Made by a program: the position numbers and the translations under genes | Notes under the pieces: model-generated | Database searches by the model: none | Told to the model about the DNA's origin: nothing | The model's input: the letters and a program-made list of their open reading frames with translations, nothing else | Assembly: GCF_005860805.1 (NCBI RefSeq) | Contig: NZ_VCEJ01000004.1 | Span: forward strand, 1,116,001 to 1,180,000 | Source: Dyadobacter luticola | GTDB lineage: Bacteria > Bacteroidota > Bacteroidia > Cytophagales > Spirosomataceae | Length of the DNA: 64,000 nt | Direction: 5' to 3' | Shown: positions 26,410-36,233 of the stretch, piece by piece | Layout of the letters: the number at the start of each line of letters is the position of its first letter | How positions within the stretch are numbered: the stretch's first letter is position 1

Positions 26410-27666
26410 ATGAATACCTCCCAGGTGGGTTCTTCCCCGGCACCCCGTAGCGATGCGTCACACCTTTTTAGCGCTCCCGTCATCGTTGCTGCACTCGGCT
26501 ATTTTGTTGATATCTACGATCTTTTGCTTTTCGGAATCGTCCGGCTGCCGAGCCTGGCTTCACTCGGATTGTCGGAGGCGCAGATTTCGGAAACCGGTGC
26601 GAGCATCCTGAACTGGCAAATGACCGGGCTGCTTTTAGGTGGAATTTTGTGGGGGATACTGGGTGATAAAAAAGGCCGCCTGTCCGTACTTTTTGGCTCG
26701 ATCATTACTTACTCACTTGCCAACATTGCCTGCGGTTTTGTGCAGGATGTGATGGTTTACAAATTTCTCCGCTTTGTTGCAGGAGTAGGTTTGGCCGGCG
26801 AGCTGGGTGCCGGAATTACACTGGTTTCCGAAATCCTGCCCAGGCATCTGCGCGCGATCGGTACTTCGCTGGTGGCGGGAATTGGTTTACTTGGGGCGGT
26901 GGTTGCTTATTTCACCGTGGAATTTTTTGATTGGCGATACGCCTATTTTATCGGCGGCGGGCTTGGCATTTCCTTGCTTTTACTGCGGATCGGCGTTTTT
27001 GAGTCTGGTATTTTTAAAGATCTGCAAAATCAGAAACATGTCGTGAAGGGTAATTTTTTCTCCTTATTCAATAATAAAGACCGCTTTTTACGCTACCTGA
27101 AATGTATCGGCATCGGCTTGCCAACCTGGTTTGTGATCGGTATCCTTGCCACTTTCAGCAACGAATTCGGTAAAGCCATGGGCATTGCAGAGCCCACCCG
27201 CCCAGGGTTGTCGATCATGTGGTGCTATGTCGGATTGTCGATGGGCGATTTGGCGAGCGGGTTTATCAGTCACTGGCTCGAATCCCGGAAAAAGGCGGTA
27301 TTTCTGCTGATGGTTTTTACGCTGGTCGGAAGTATCATTTATCTTTTTGCAGGTATCAAATCGGCCGCAACATTGTATACGGTCGCAGCGTTCTTGGGCT
27401 TTGGGATCGGTTACTGGGCTATGTTTGTAACCATCGGCGCTGAGCAATTTGGTACCAATTTGCGCGCTACGGCTGCCACGACCGTGCCAAATATGGTCCG
27501 CGGAACGGTGGTGTTAATGACAACATTATTTGCTAATTTTAAAATGTCCTTCACTGTAATCCAGTCAGGAGCGCTTGTAGGCCTCATTTGTTTCGCCATC
27601 GGCCTCTACTGTACTCTCACCATCCCGGAAACGCACGGGAGGGATTTGGATTTTTTGGAAGAATGA
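26410..27666 (+). CDS. MFS transporter
   Basis: A 418-residue inner-membrane carrier with about 12 predicted membrane helices. The major facilitator loop 2-3 motif is visible as GDKKGRLSVLFGS, and the second half repeats it in a weaker form (SHWLESRKKAVFLLM). The chosen ATG follows the upstream hairpin and gives a hydrophilic N-terminus with a first helix at APVIVAALGYFVDIYDLLLFGI. It is 46 bases before the gluconate-dehydrogenase subunit 3 gene, so it may import the product of that oxidoreductase pair. The substrate is not readable from sequence. Confidence 0.9.
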   Translation: MNTSQVGSSPAPRSDASHLFSAPVIVAALGYFVDIYDLLLFGIVRLPSLASLGLSEAQISETGASILNWQMTGLLLGGILWGILGDKKGRLSVLFGSIITYSLANIACGFVQDVMVYKFLRFVAGVGLAGELGAGITLVSEILPRHLRAIGTSLVAGIGLLGAVVAYFTVEFFDWRYAYFIGGGLGISLLLLRIGVFESGIFKDLQNQKHVVKGNFFSLFNNKDRFLRYLKCIGIGLPTWFVIGILATFSNEFGKAMGIAEPTRPGLSIMWCYVGLSMGDLASGFISHWLESRKKAVFLLMVFTLVGSIIYLFAGIKSAATLYTVAAFLGFGIGYWAMFVTIGAEQFGTNLRATAATTVPNMVRGTVVLMTTLFANFKMSFTVIQSGALVGLICFAIGLYCTLTIPETHGRDLDFLEE

Positions 27667-27712
27667 CCATAAATAACTACTATCTAAATTCACAATTAAA
27701 GCATACATCTAA

Positions 27713-28234
27713 ATGAAAAGACGTGTTGCGCTGAGAAGCATGGCGGTGGCGGTGGGGGCGATGGCGGGTTTGCCTTCGTGGGCGTCGGGATGGAGTAAGG
27801 AGACGATTCCAGCTGGGAAGCTGCTTTCGGTGGATCAGGCAAATAGCTTGACTGCGATGGTGGAAACCATTATTCCGAAGACCGACACGCCGGGTGCGGG
27901 AGAGCTGGGAGTTGGCAATTTTGTTCAGAAGATGGTGACGGATTGCTATGACAGTAAAACGCAGGCAAACCTTTCCAGCGGCATTTCGCAACTGGAAGCG
28001 CAGAGTATGAAGCGTTTTGGGAAATCATTTGCTGACGCGGGCAAAGACCAAAAATTACAGCTTTTGCAAGATCTTGAAAAAAGCAGCGATGCGGATCAGA
28101 AAGCCTTTTTTGGTTTGGTAAAAAACCTGACGATCCAGGGATATATGTCTTCGGAATATGTGATGACCAACATTACGCATTATGAAATGGTACCTGCCAG
28201 ATACCACGGCTGCGTACCGGTTACCAAGGGCTAA
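27713..28234 (+). CDS. Gluconate 2-dehydrogenase subunit 3 family protein
   Basis: A 173-residue small subunit that in characterised systems pairs with a GMC flavoprotein and helps its export. The N-terminus MKRRVALRSMAVAVGAMAGLP looks like a Tat signal, which could carry the folded FAD subunit across the membrane. Family features are the early AMVETIIPKTDTPGAGELGVGNFV and the late GYMSSEYVMTNITHYEMVPARYHGC. The GMC gene follows after 35 bases. No cytochrome c subunit gene is present nearby, unlike the three-subunit gluconate dehydrogenases. Confidence 0.9.
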   Translation: MKRRVALRSMAVAVGAMAGLPSWASGWSKETIPAGKLLSVDQANSLTAMVETIIPKTDTPGAGELGVGNFVQKMVTDCYDSKTQANLSSGISQLEAQSMKRFGKSFADAGKDQKLQLLQDLEKSSDADQKAFFGLVKNLTIQGYMSSEYVMTNITHYEMVPARYHGCVPVTKG

Positions 28235-28269
28235 GACGAGATCCTTGTTCATGCTCCTCAAATTATACT

Positions 28270-29988
28270 ATGGCGAATTTTAATATTGACAGTAAAAAAG
28301 CGCGCACCTACGATGCCATTGTGATCGGCTCGGGGATTAGCGGCGGCTGGTCGGCCAAAGAGCTGACCGAGAAGGGTTTGAAAACATTGGTGCTGGAACG
28401 TGGGCGAGATGTGCAGCATATCAAGGACTACCCGACCACCAACATGATGCCCTGGGAGTTTGAGCACCGCGAGAGGCTTCCCAAAGAAGTGACTGACGCG
28501 AACCCGATCGCCAGCCGGTGTTATAATTTCAAAGAATCGTCTGCACATTTTTTCGTAAAAGACAACGAGCATCCCTATGTCCAGGATCAGGACAGGCCTT
28601 TTGACTGGCTGCGGGGATACCAGGTAGGCGGAAAATCGCTGCTTTGGGCGCGGCAGACGCAGCGGTGGAGCAAGTATGATTTCGAAGGCCCGGCCCGCGA
28701 TAAATTTGCCGTGGAATGGCCGATCGGCTACGATGATATTGCACCCTGGTACAGCCATGTGGAGAAATTTGCGGGTATTACCGGAAACAAAGACGGTCTT
28801 GACGCGCTGCCCGACGGTGAATTTCTGACGCCGCACGAGTTGAACTGCGTCGAGAAATATTTCAAAGAGCAGGTTGCCAAGCAATACAAAGATCGTCACA
28901 TGATCATCGGTCGTGCGGCACATATTACAGATCCACAGCAAATTCACCTGGATCAGGGTCGTGCGAAATGTCAGCACCGGACGATGTGCGAGCGGGGTTG
29001 TCCTTTTGGCGGCTATTTCAGCAGCAATGCTTCTACGATTCCCTGGGCGATGAAAACCGGGAATCTGACGCTCCGGCCGCATTCGGTGGTACATTCTATC
29101 ATTTATGATGATAAAAAACAGAAGGCGAGCGGCGTGCGGGTGATCGATGCTACGACCAAGGAAATGATGGAATTTTATGCAGACATTATTTTCTTGAATG
29201 CCGCTGCCCTGAATTCCAATCTTGTCTTACTGAACTCCACTTCCAGCCGTTTTCCAAACGGTTTGGGTAATGATAGCGGGCTGCTTGGAAAGTATGTGGC
29301 GTTCCACAACTACCGCGCAAGCATTTCCGGCGAGTATGAAGGTTTCCTGGATTCGACTACGGATGGTCGTCGACCAAACAGTGGCTACATTCCAAGGTTC
29401 CGAAATGTGTACAAGCAGGAAACCGACTTTTTGAGAGGGTATGCGGCCGGTTTTGGTGCTAACCGAATTACTTATTCCGACCGGACTGGTATTGGCGAAT
29501 CGCTGAAAGCAGGCTTGCTCGAAACAAAATATGGTAACTGGAGTGTCGGCTCGCATATGATGGGCGAAACGATCCCGAAAGAAACCAACTATGTCGCACT
29601 CGACAAAGATCAAAAAGACGCCTGGGGTATCCCGCTGCTCAAAATTTCCGTCGCTTACGACGATAATGATGAGAAGATGATCAAGGATTACATTGAGCAA
29701 GTCAGCGAAATGTTTGTCAATGCCGGTTTCAAAAATGTAAAAGCCAATGACGGGCACCGCAACCCTGGAAACGACATCCACGAAATGGGTGGCGTACGTA
29801 TGGGAAAAGATCCGAAAACGTCATTGCTCAACAAGTGGAACCAGCTGCACGCCTGCAAAAACGTGTTCGTCACCGACGGCGCCAGCATGACTTCTACCTC
29901 TACCCAAAACCCATCCCTGACTTACATGGCACTTTCTGCCAGAGCAGTGGATCACGCGGTAAAAGAGATGAAGGCAAAGAATTTATAA
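28270..29988 (+). CDS. GMC family FAD-dependent oxidoreductase
   Basis: A 572-residue flavoenzyme of the glucose-methanol-choline type that oxidises an alcohol or sugar hydroxyl. The FAD-binding motif is at about 17-22 (VIGSGISGG) with the acidic end LVLERGRD. A Cys-rich stretch KCQHRTMCERGCPFGG (about 237-252) may hold a metal or cluster-like site as in related large subunits. The C-terminal catalytic region has DIHEMGGVRMG and TDGASMTSTSTQNPSLTYMA. It has no signal of its own; export would rely on the Tat-like small subunit. It may make keto-sugars, consistent with the ThuA/Gfo/Idh genes elsewhere in the window. A terminator follows. Confidence 0.92.
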   Translation: MANFNIDSKKARTYDAIVIGSGISGGWSAKELTEKGLKTLVLERGRDVQHIKDYPTTNMMPWEFEHRERLPKEVTDANPIASRCYNFKESSAHFFVKDNEHPYVQDQDRPFDWLRGYQVGGKSLLWARQTQRWSKYDFEGPARDKFAVEWPIGYDDIAPWYSHVEKFAGITGNKDGLDALPDGEFLTPHELNCVEKYFKEQVAKQYKDRHMIIGRAAHITDPQQIHLDQGRAKCQHRTMCERGCPFGGYFSSNASTIPWAMKTGNLTLRPHSVVHSIIYDDKKQKASGVRVIDATTKEMMEFYADIIFLNAAALNSNLVLLNSTSSRFPNGLGNDSGLLGKYVAFHNYRASISGEYEGFLDSTTDGRRPNSGYIPRFRNVYKQETDFLRGYAAGFGANRITYSDRTGIGESLKAGLLETKYGNWSVGSHMMGETIPKETNYVALDKDQKDAWGIPLLKISVAYDDNDEKMIKDYIEQVSEMFVNAGFKNVKANDGHRNPGNDIHEMGGVRMGKDPKTSLLNKWNQLHACKNVFVTDGASMTSTSTQNPSLTYMALSARAVDHAVKEMKAKNL

Positions 29989-30008
29989 AAGACTTGTTTC
30001 AAGAAGTT

Positions 30009-30044
30009 AAGCGGCTGTCACGGAATGTGGCAGCCGCTTTTTTA
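30009..30044 (+). terminator. Rho-independent terminator after the GMC gene
   Basis: AAGCGGCTGTCAC/GTGGCAGCCGCTT, 13 pairs with one G-T and a five-base loop, followed by a T run. It begins 20 bases after the GMC stop and separates this operon from the convergent lipoprotein gene. Confidence 0.88.
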
Positions 30045-30045
30045 T

Positions 30046-30486
30046 TTAGTAGAGAATGCCGTTCGGCTTACCGTTCGATTTTATGTTAATAAATGACTCA
30101 GTATGGTCGATGACGTTGTCCTCTGATACATATTGCGTTAAGTCGTTAAGCTTAATTTTAAGGTCAGCAATTCTACGCAATGCAGCCTCATCTACATTCT
30201 TATATTGTTCGCCCCAGCCACTGCCGTTATCGTAGCATATTGTGAGCAGCTTGCCAGCAGGGTAATAGTTGATGATAAAGTCGGCTTTCGAAATCACTTC
30301 ATAATAATCCCTGTTTTTCTCAGTGTTCGAATAAAGATCATAGAATATAGAAAGCGCATGATTATTCAATGTGTCCTTGCCATTTGGCTGAATGTAGAAG
30401 GTTTTTACCTCAGGGTCCACCTTATCTACACACGCAGCCAGACAAGCAATACCCAAAATGATCAGTAGTTGATTCGCTCTTTTCAT
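30046..30486 (-). CDS. Hypothetical lipoprotein
   Basis: A 146-residue protein with a lipoprotein signal (MKRANQLLIILGIACLAAC, Cys19). The mature part is mixed alpha/beta with DYYEVISKADFIINYYPAGKL and a helical segment AALRRIADLKIKLNDL. I do not recognise a family. It converges on the GMC gene and has its own upstream region in the AT-rich gap that follows, so it is probably a single-gene unit. Confidence 0.7.
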   Translation of the reverse strand: MKRANQLLIILGIACLAACVDKVDPEVKTFYIQPNGKDTLNNHALSIFYDLYSNTEKNRDYYEVISKADFIINYYPAGKLLTICYDNGSGWGEQYKNVDEAALRRIADLKIKLNDLTQYVSEDNVIDHTESFINIKSNGKPNGILY

Positions 30487-30984
30487 AGTTGATTTTTTTG
30501 ATGTTAACCCATTCTCTTCCTGTCGTTAATTTTAATGCCATAAGACATTTAACAGTTACTCTCGTGCTTAAATTTTTTGAATTGCATTATAGCTTATTAT
30601 ACTATTATAATATTATTGAAATTTCAGATTTTGTCTTTAATAACTCCCCATAACGATTCCCATTTTACCAAGTGAAAGATTATAGATGAATCGCACTCAC
30701 CAAAATTCAGTCAAATGATTTCGCAGGGAAATACAGTTATGTGGGCAAAATTTGTATAGTTATGTCACTTGCGTTTGTCATGTGCGGTAATTCGGGTGAA
30801 CTACCGGAACAAATATAGGCGGGGTGACATAAACTCTCTTTTCCCAGGGGCCTCGGTTTAACCATCGGCAGGAATGAGTTAGCCTCCGGTATATCACTAA
30901 AAAAAGTTTTAGTTTTTTTTAATTAAGACTAAGGGATTTCAAGTGCAAGAAAGTCTTATAATTATTATATTAAAAACAGACTCG
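30487..30984. promoter_or_regulatory. AT-rich divergent intergenic region with repeated AGTTATGT boxes
   Basis: A 498-base gap between the divergent lipoprotein and ECF sigma genes with no convincing gene. It holds an AT-rich stretch around 30580-30625, two direct copies of AGTTATGT (30735 and 30758, 23 bases apart), and an inverted partner GTGACATAAACT (30824-30835) matching AGTTATGTCAC (30758-30768) with one inserted base. Homopolymer A and T runs lie just before the sigma gene. These are candidate regulator sites and promoters only. Confidence 0.35.
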
Positions 30985-31650
30985 ATGCACGATCCTTTAC
31001 AAAACCAGGAACCAAAGCGTTTGAACCCGTTTGTGGCACCCGCACAAGAAGGAAAGGTGACGCCCAGTGAGATTGATTCGGCATCATTTCTGAAAAGTAC
31101 CTTCGAACAAAATCCTTCCAAAGGTCTGGAACTGCTTTTCCGCCGCTTTTACAATCCGCTTTGCAGCCACGCGGTGCGCTTTGTTTATTCCAAACAAATT
31201 GCCGAAGACTTGGTCAGCGAAGTCTTTTTTCAGTTTTACCGGACCCGGGCCTACGAAAACATTACCTCTTCCTACACGAGCTATTTATTCAGGTCGGTGC
31301 GGAATGAATGTTATACGTATATGCGCAGAGAGTTCGGGAAAATGGACACGCTGGAAGTGACAGAAGAAAATACGATTTCTACTTACCATCAGCAGCCGGA
31401 TGCTGAAATTCACTACAACCATCTTTATCTCAAAATCAGCGAGGTGATTGCGCGACTTCCCATGCAATGCCAGAAAGTGTTTGTACTCAGCAGGTTTGAG
31501 AATAAAAAATACCACGAAATAGCAGATGAGCTGCATATTTCACCCAAAACCGTGGAAGTGCATATCTCCAAGGCGCTGAAACACCTAAGGTCGGCATTGC
31601 ACGGCGAATGGATGATTTCGTTCAGCCTGACCATTTTGAGCTTCATCTGA
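30985..31650 (+). CDS. ECF RNA polymerase sigma factor
   Basis: About 221 residues from the ATG at 30985; an in-frame GTG at 30943 would add 14 hydrophobic residues (QESLIIIILKTDS) not seen in the family. Region 2 is at about 45-115 (LLFRRFYNPLCSHAVRF, AEDLVSEVFFQFYR) and region 4 at about 155-205 (LPMQCQKVFVLSRFENKKYHEIADELHISPKTVEVH in successive helices). It ends with a hydrophobic tail (WMISFSLTILSFI), as does the other ECF factor in the window. It is followed by FecR, SusC with STN, and SusD, so it should control that import locus. Confidence 0.92.
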   Translation: MHDPLQNQEPKRLNPFVAPAQEGKVTPSEIDSASFLKSTFEQNPSKGLELLFRRFYNPLCSHAVRFVYSKQIAEDLVSEVFFQFYRTRAYENITSSYTSYLFRSVRNECYTYMRREFGKMDTLEVTEENTISTYHQQPDAEIHYNHLYLKISEVIARLPMQCQKVFVLSRFENKKYHEIADELHISPKTVEVHISKALKHLRSALHGEWMISFSLTILSFI

Positions 31651-31699
31651 AACAACAACAAACTCCTGTAAGACCTGTGATCCTGATTTCGAAGAAGAA

Positions 31700-32710
31700 A
31701 TGAAAACACCTATATCCAAATACACGCTGTTCGAGTATCTGTCCGGCCGGGCTACTCCTCTTGAAAGACAACTGATCGAAGACTGGATCAGCCGTGAGGA
31801 AAATACCGAGATCTTTTACCAGTGGCTGATGGAATTCGAAACCAAAAGCCCGCAATACATTCCGGACCAGGAAGCAGCCATCGCCAACCTGCTGCGCCGC
31901 CTGGACTCCGACCTTAGTCCTATGGACGGCCCGCAAAAAGTCAGCGCCGAGCAGGAAACGCGATCATTGGGTTTGGGACCTAACCGCTGGCTCTGGCTGA
32001 TGGCGGCCTCCATAGTGCTGCTGGTGGGCTGCGGCTGGTGGTTCCGCGACCCAATCATGTACAAAACTTACCAGACCGCCTACGGACAAACGACGGATGT
32101 GTACCTCGAAGACGGCAGTAAAGTGGCCCTGAACTCCAATTCCAAACTGAAAATACCCCGCTTTGGCTTCTATGGCGACGTACGCCGGGTGTGCCTGGAA
32201 GGGGAGGCAGAATTTTCCGTGAGCCACACGATAGACAATAAACGTTTCGTGGTGAAGACTTCCGACAAGTTCCGGGTAGAGGTTCTGGGAACTACATTCT
32301 CCGTCTTCGCGAGGCCGAGAGGGACGAAGGTAACCCTCACGAGCGGAAGCGTGCGCATTGATTATTCTCAAAATGATCAGCTCAAAAAAGTGATGATGCA
32401 GCCGGGTGATCTGGCGATCCTCGACCCGGCGGGGGAGGTGCAGCTGGAAAGGAAAAAGGACGTCAAAACATTCGCGACCTGGAAAGAGCAGCGGTATATT
32501 TTCAATGCGACTTCGGTGGGCGATATCATTGCGATGATCGAGGAGAACTTCGGGCAGCACGTGACTTTGTCTGATTCGAACATTGCGCAGCGGACGATAA
32601 CAGGAAATTTCAAGACTAAAAACGCGGACGAACTCTTGCGGACAATTTCGGAAGTACTCGACATGAAGATCGAGCAGAACGGGAATAACATCTTTTTGAC
32701 CAATAACTAA
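31700..32710 (+). CDS. FecR family anti-sigma factor
   Basis: A 336-residue single-pass inner-membrane protein. The short N-terminal sigma-binding part includes FEYLSGRATPLERQLIEDWI. The membrane helix is at about 93-112 (WLWLMAASIVLLVGCGWWF). The FecR domain is periplasmic (YLEDGSKVALNSNSKL, VLGTTFSVFA), and the C-terminal DUF4974-like domain contains FNATSVGDIIAMIEENFG. It starts 49 bases after the sigma gene and lies 36 bases before susC. Its expected job is to transmit receptor occupancy to the ECF factor. Confidence 0.92.
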   Translation: MKTPISKYTLFEYLSGRATPLERQLIEDWISREENTEIFYQWLMEFETKSPQYIPDQEAAIANLLRRLDSDLSPMDGPQKVSAEQETRSLGLGPNRWLWLMAASIVLLVGCGWWFRDPIMYKTYQTAYGQTTDVYLEDGSKVALNSNSKLKIPRFGFYGDVRRVCLEGEAEFSVSHTIDNKRFVVKTSDKFRVEVLGTTFSVFARPRGTKVTLTSGSVRIDYSQNDQLKKVMMQPGDLAILDPAGEVQLERKKDVKTFATWKEQRYIFNATSVGDIIAMIEENFGQHVTLSDSNIAQRTITGNFKTKNADELLRTISEVLDMKIEQNGNNIFLTNN

Positions 32711-32746
32711 GTAACGAACCACTGATTATTCTTAACCACTTAACTC

Positions 32747-35700
32747 ATGAATCTAAAGCTATCAGCTAAGCAATGGGTGGCAATCGGGCTTGTGCTGGCG
32801 ACACAGACCGCTGACGATGCCCGCTCACAGGTAATCGCTTTTGCCGCAAAGCCTGCCAGCCAGCACAATTCTTTCAGGCAGGAGATGAAACTGAAAAATG
32901 TACTGCTTGACCTGCAGAGACATTACGGTGTTGAAATTGTGTTTGAAGACCGACTCGTGGGCTCGATCAATGTGGCCGCGGGAACGCTCGACCTGAACCA
33001 GCCTATTGAGAAGAACCTGGATACGATCCTGGGACAAAGCGGGTTAAAATACAAGAGGACAAGAAAAAATACTTTTGTAATCACTGAGGAGAAAGCGAAG
33101 GAAACTTCTCCCGTGAAGGATGAAAAAAAGGAGTCGGCGGCACTGCCTGAAACGCAGCTTACTGCCGAGAATGTGGTGGCGCCGGCAACTACGCAAACTG
33201 CGGTCGACAGGACTATTAAAGGTACTGTCACGGATGAAAAAGGAACTGGTCTGCCGGGTGTGAGCGTCGTCCTGAAAGGTACCCAGCGCGGAACTTCCAC
33301 GGGTGCGAGCGGAGAATTTACCTTGGAAATTCCGGAAGGCGGCATGCAGAATGTGCTGGTTCTGAGTTTTGTAGGGTATAAATCGCAGGAAGCTACTATC
33401 GGCAATCAATCAACATTGTCACTGAGTATGATGCCCGACGAGAATGCGCTGGAAGAGATTGTGGTGGTGGGCTATGGTACCGTGAAAAAAACGGATTTGA
33501 CGGGTGCAGTGGGAACGATCAAGGGTGATGTTTTGCAGGAACGTCCCGCTTCTTCACTGAACCAGGGCTTGTCGGGCCGGATCGCAGGGGTGAATGTATC
33601 TTCCAACTCGGGGCGTCCGGGTGGTAGGGCCAACATCCGTATCCGCGGCGCGAGTTCTATCAGTGTGTCTAACAACCCTTTGTATGTGATCGACGGGGTG
33701 ATTTTAAATGCGGTGGACCTTGGAAACGGTAGTACGCCGATTGACTACATTAACCCGAATGACATTGCATCGATTGAAGTTTTGAAAGATGCGTCTTCCA
33801 CAGCGATTTACGGAGCGCGGGGCGCAAATGGGGTGATTTTGGTAACCACCAAAAGAGGTACGTCCGGCGGTGGAAAAGTTACTTATGATACGGATTACAG
33901 CATTGGCGTAGCACCAAAGTTGTTGCCGGTCTTGAATTCCAAAGAATTTCTGGCAGTGGAGGAAACCATTTATGCCAATGCCCAAAAATATGACCCTGTC
34001 GGCTGGGCTACCGGTACTAAGTATACGGATCCAAAATTGAAGCGTACCAACCCGCTTTTGTTTGACTCAAATGGTAACCCACTTTATGATACCAACTGGC
34101 AGAAAGAAACTTTCCGCAAGGCTTTTACACAAAATCACCAGCTGGGACTGACCGGCGGCGGCGATAAAGGAAGCTACGGCGCATTTTTAAATTACCGCAA
34201 TGAAAACGGGATCGCGATCGGTTCGTGGCAAAAAAGATTTGCAGGCCGCTTTGTATTTGATAGTCAGATCAAAAGCTGGCTGAAAGTGGGCGGAACATTG
34301 GGTTATACCGACCAGAACGAGAAGCAGATCGACCAGCTGGGCGGTGGTGGTATCACGGCGATGCGCCAGGTTTTGGAAGCTTTGCCTATTATTCCGGTAA
34401 AATATCCCGATGGAAAATGGGCTAGCAATCGTGACTATCCGGGTATGGAAGGCGGCGACAGTCCGCTCAGAGTTTCGGCTGAAAGGTTGTTTTATCTGAG
34501 AACTCAGACCATGCTGGGTAATATGTTCGCGAGCATCCGCCTGGCCGACGGCCTGGAACTTCGCTCGACGGTTGGTACCAATGTGATCAATCAGCGTGAG
34601 GATTATTTTGCGGCAGCAGGTTTGCAGTACATTTCAAATAATGGTGATGCTTCTGTGACGAACCGACGGTTCAATTCCTGGCAGTTTGAAAATTACCTGA
34701 CTTACGTCAAAGATTTTGGTAAAATCCACTCTATCAATGCCATGTTGGGTTTGTCGTGGCAGCATGTGGACAAGTTTGAAGATGCCGCGAAAAGCCAGAA
34801 TTTCACAGATACCTATTTTCAATTCAACAATCTCGGCGCAGGCGCGACTGCCCTGCCTCCGACTTCCAATGCGACGGCTTACGGGCTTAACTCTTATTTC
34901 GCAAGGTTGAATTACAGTCTGTTGGATAAATATCTGGTTACATTCACCGGACGTATTGACGGCTCGTCCAAGTTCGGGGAAGCCAATCGCTACGCATTTT
35001 TTCCATCGGCGGCTTTGGCCTGGCGGGTGAATGAAGAGGAGTTTTTGAAAAATGTGGCGGCGGTCTCCAACCTGAAAATCAGGGCGAGCTATGGTGCTAC
35101 CGGTAACTCCGAAATCCCTGCCTACCGTGCTTTGGCGGGTATGTCCAGCTATGACGTTATTTTCGGCGGTGCGCGTAACATTGGTATCGGGGTAGGCCGT
35201 ATGTCGAATTCCAACTTGCAGTGGGAGAAAACGCAGCAGGTGGACCTGGGTATCGAACTGGGTTTGTTCTCCAACAGGCTGAGCTTTGAGCTGGATTTGT
35301 ACAGAAGAAAAGTGAACAAAATGTTGCTGGATGCGCCGCTTCCGCTGAGCAGTGGTTACGCAAGTATCTTCACCAATGTGGGCAGCATGGAAAACAAAGG
35401 GGTTGAATTTGCAGTGAACTCTACCAACATTAAAGCCGGCGATTTTACCTGGAATACCACATTCAATATTTCGGTCAATAAAAATAAAGTGCTGGCGCTC
35501 TCCGGCGGTAGCGACATTTTCTCCGGGAATACCATTGTGCGTGTGGGCGAGCCGGTAGGATCATTCTTCGGCCGCGTTCATGAAGGTACCTGGTCAACTG
35601 CGGAGGCGGAGACGGCTAAGAAATACAATATGCTGCCAGGCGACGTGAAATACAAGGATCTGAACAACGACGGTACGATCAATGACAACGACCGCGCGAT

Positions 35701-36214
35701 CATTGGAAAAGGTATCCCTGATGGTTTCGGAACATTCCTGAACACCTTCCAGTACAAAGCTTTCTCGCTGACCATCGACCTGCAATATATGTATGGCAAT
35801 GACGTGCTGGATCGGAGTATCCACTCTGCGGAAGACAGACAGGGTATCGCAAACAGCTATAAAACGGTGCTGAATGCGTGGACAGAAACCAACCAGAACA
35901 CGCCGATTGCGCAGATCCGCCCGATCAATGCTTACTACACGACCAACAATGACAGCCACAAAGTATCGGATGCCTCATTTATCCGCGGTCGTAACCTGCT
36001 GCTGGCCTACGTTTTCCCGGCTTCGGTGACTTCCAGGCTGAAACTGGACAGGCTGCGGATTTACGGATCGGTGCAGAACTTCTTTGTGAAAACGAAATAT
36101 TGGGGCTACGATCCCGAAGTATCCAACTCGGGCTCCCCATTCGACCAGGGATTTGGCTTGTACGATTATCCGAAGCCACGGGTATTTATGATGGGTTTGA
36201 ACATTGGTTTATAA
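32747..36214 (+). CDS. SusC/RagA-type TonB-dependent receptor with STN domain
   Basis: 1155 residues. An N-terminal signal region is followed by an STN domain at about 43-114 (MKLKNVLLDLQRHYGVEIVF), CarboxypepD_reg at about 155-243 (IKGTVTDEKGTGLPGVSV), the signature LEEIVVVGYGTVKKTDLTG, a plug with NPLYVIDGVIL and IASIEVLKDASSTAIYG, and the beta-barrel to the end. The barrel contains a calcium-like DLNNDGTINDNDR loop, which is common in SusC proteins. The STN domain again accompanies an adjacent ECF/FecR pair. No glycosidase is encoded with it, so the substrate is open. Confidence 0.95.
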   Translation: MNLKLSAKQWVAIGLVLATQTADDARSQVIAFAAKPASQHNSFRQEMKLKNVLLDLQRHYGVEIVFEDRLVGSINVAAGTLDLNQPIEKNLDTILGQSGLKYKRTRKNTFVITEEKAKETSPVKDEKKESAALPETQLTAENVVAPATTQTAVDRTIKGTVTDEKGTGLPGVSVVLKGTQRGTSTGASGEFTLEIPEGGMQNVLVLSFVGYKSQEATIGNQSTLSLSMMPDENALEEIVVVGYGTVKKTDLTGAVGTIKGDVLQERPASSLNQGLSGRIAGVNVSSNSGRPGGRANIRIRGASSISVSNNPLYVIDGVILNAVDLGNGSTPIDYINPNDIASIEVLKDASSTAIYGARGANGVILVTTKRGTSGGGKVTYDTDYSIGVAPKLLPVLNSKEFLAVEETIYANAQKYDPVGWATGTKYTDPKLKRTNPLLFDSNGNPLYDTNWQKETFRKAFTQNHQLGLTGGGDKGSYGAFLNYRNENGIAIGSWQKRFAGRFVFDSQIKSWLKVGGTLGYTDQNEKQIDQLGGGGITAMRQVLEALPIIPVKYPDGKWASNRDYPGMEGGDSPLRVSAERLFYLRTQTMLGNMFASIRLADGLELRSTVGTNVINQREDYFAAAGLQYISNNGDASVTNRRFNSWQFENYLTYVKDFGKIHSINAMLGLSWQHVDKFEDAAKSQNFTDTYFQFNNLGAGATALPPTSNATAYGLNSYFARLNYSLLDKYLVTFTGRIDGSSKFGEANRYAFFPSAALAWRVNEEEFLKNVAAVSNLKIRASYGATGNSEIPAYRALAGMSSYDVIFGGARNIGIGVGRMSNSNLQWEKTQQVDLGIELGLFSNRLSFELDLYRRKVNKMLLDAPLPLSSGYASIFTNVGSMENKGVEFAVNSTNIKAGDFTWNTTFNISVNKNKVLALSGGSDIFSGNTIVRVGEPVGSFFGRVHEGTWSTAEAETAKKYNMLPGDVKYKDLNNDGTINDNDRAIIGKGIPDGFGTFLNTFQYKAFSLTIDLQYMYGNDVLDRSIHSAEDRQGIANSYKTVLNAWTETNQNTPIAQIRPINAYYTTNNDSHKVSDASFIRGRNLLLAYVFPASVTSRLKLDRLRIYGSVQNFFVKTKYWGYDPEVSNSGSPFDQGFGLYDYPKPRVFMMGLNIGL

Positions 36215-36233
36215 CATTCTGACTTGAAGTAAA

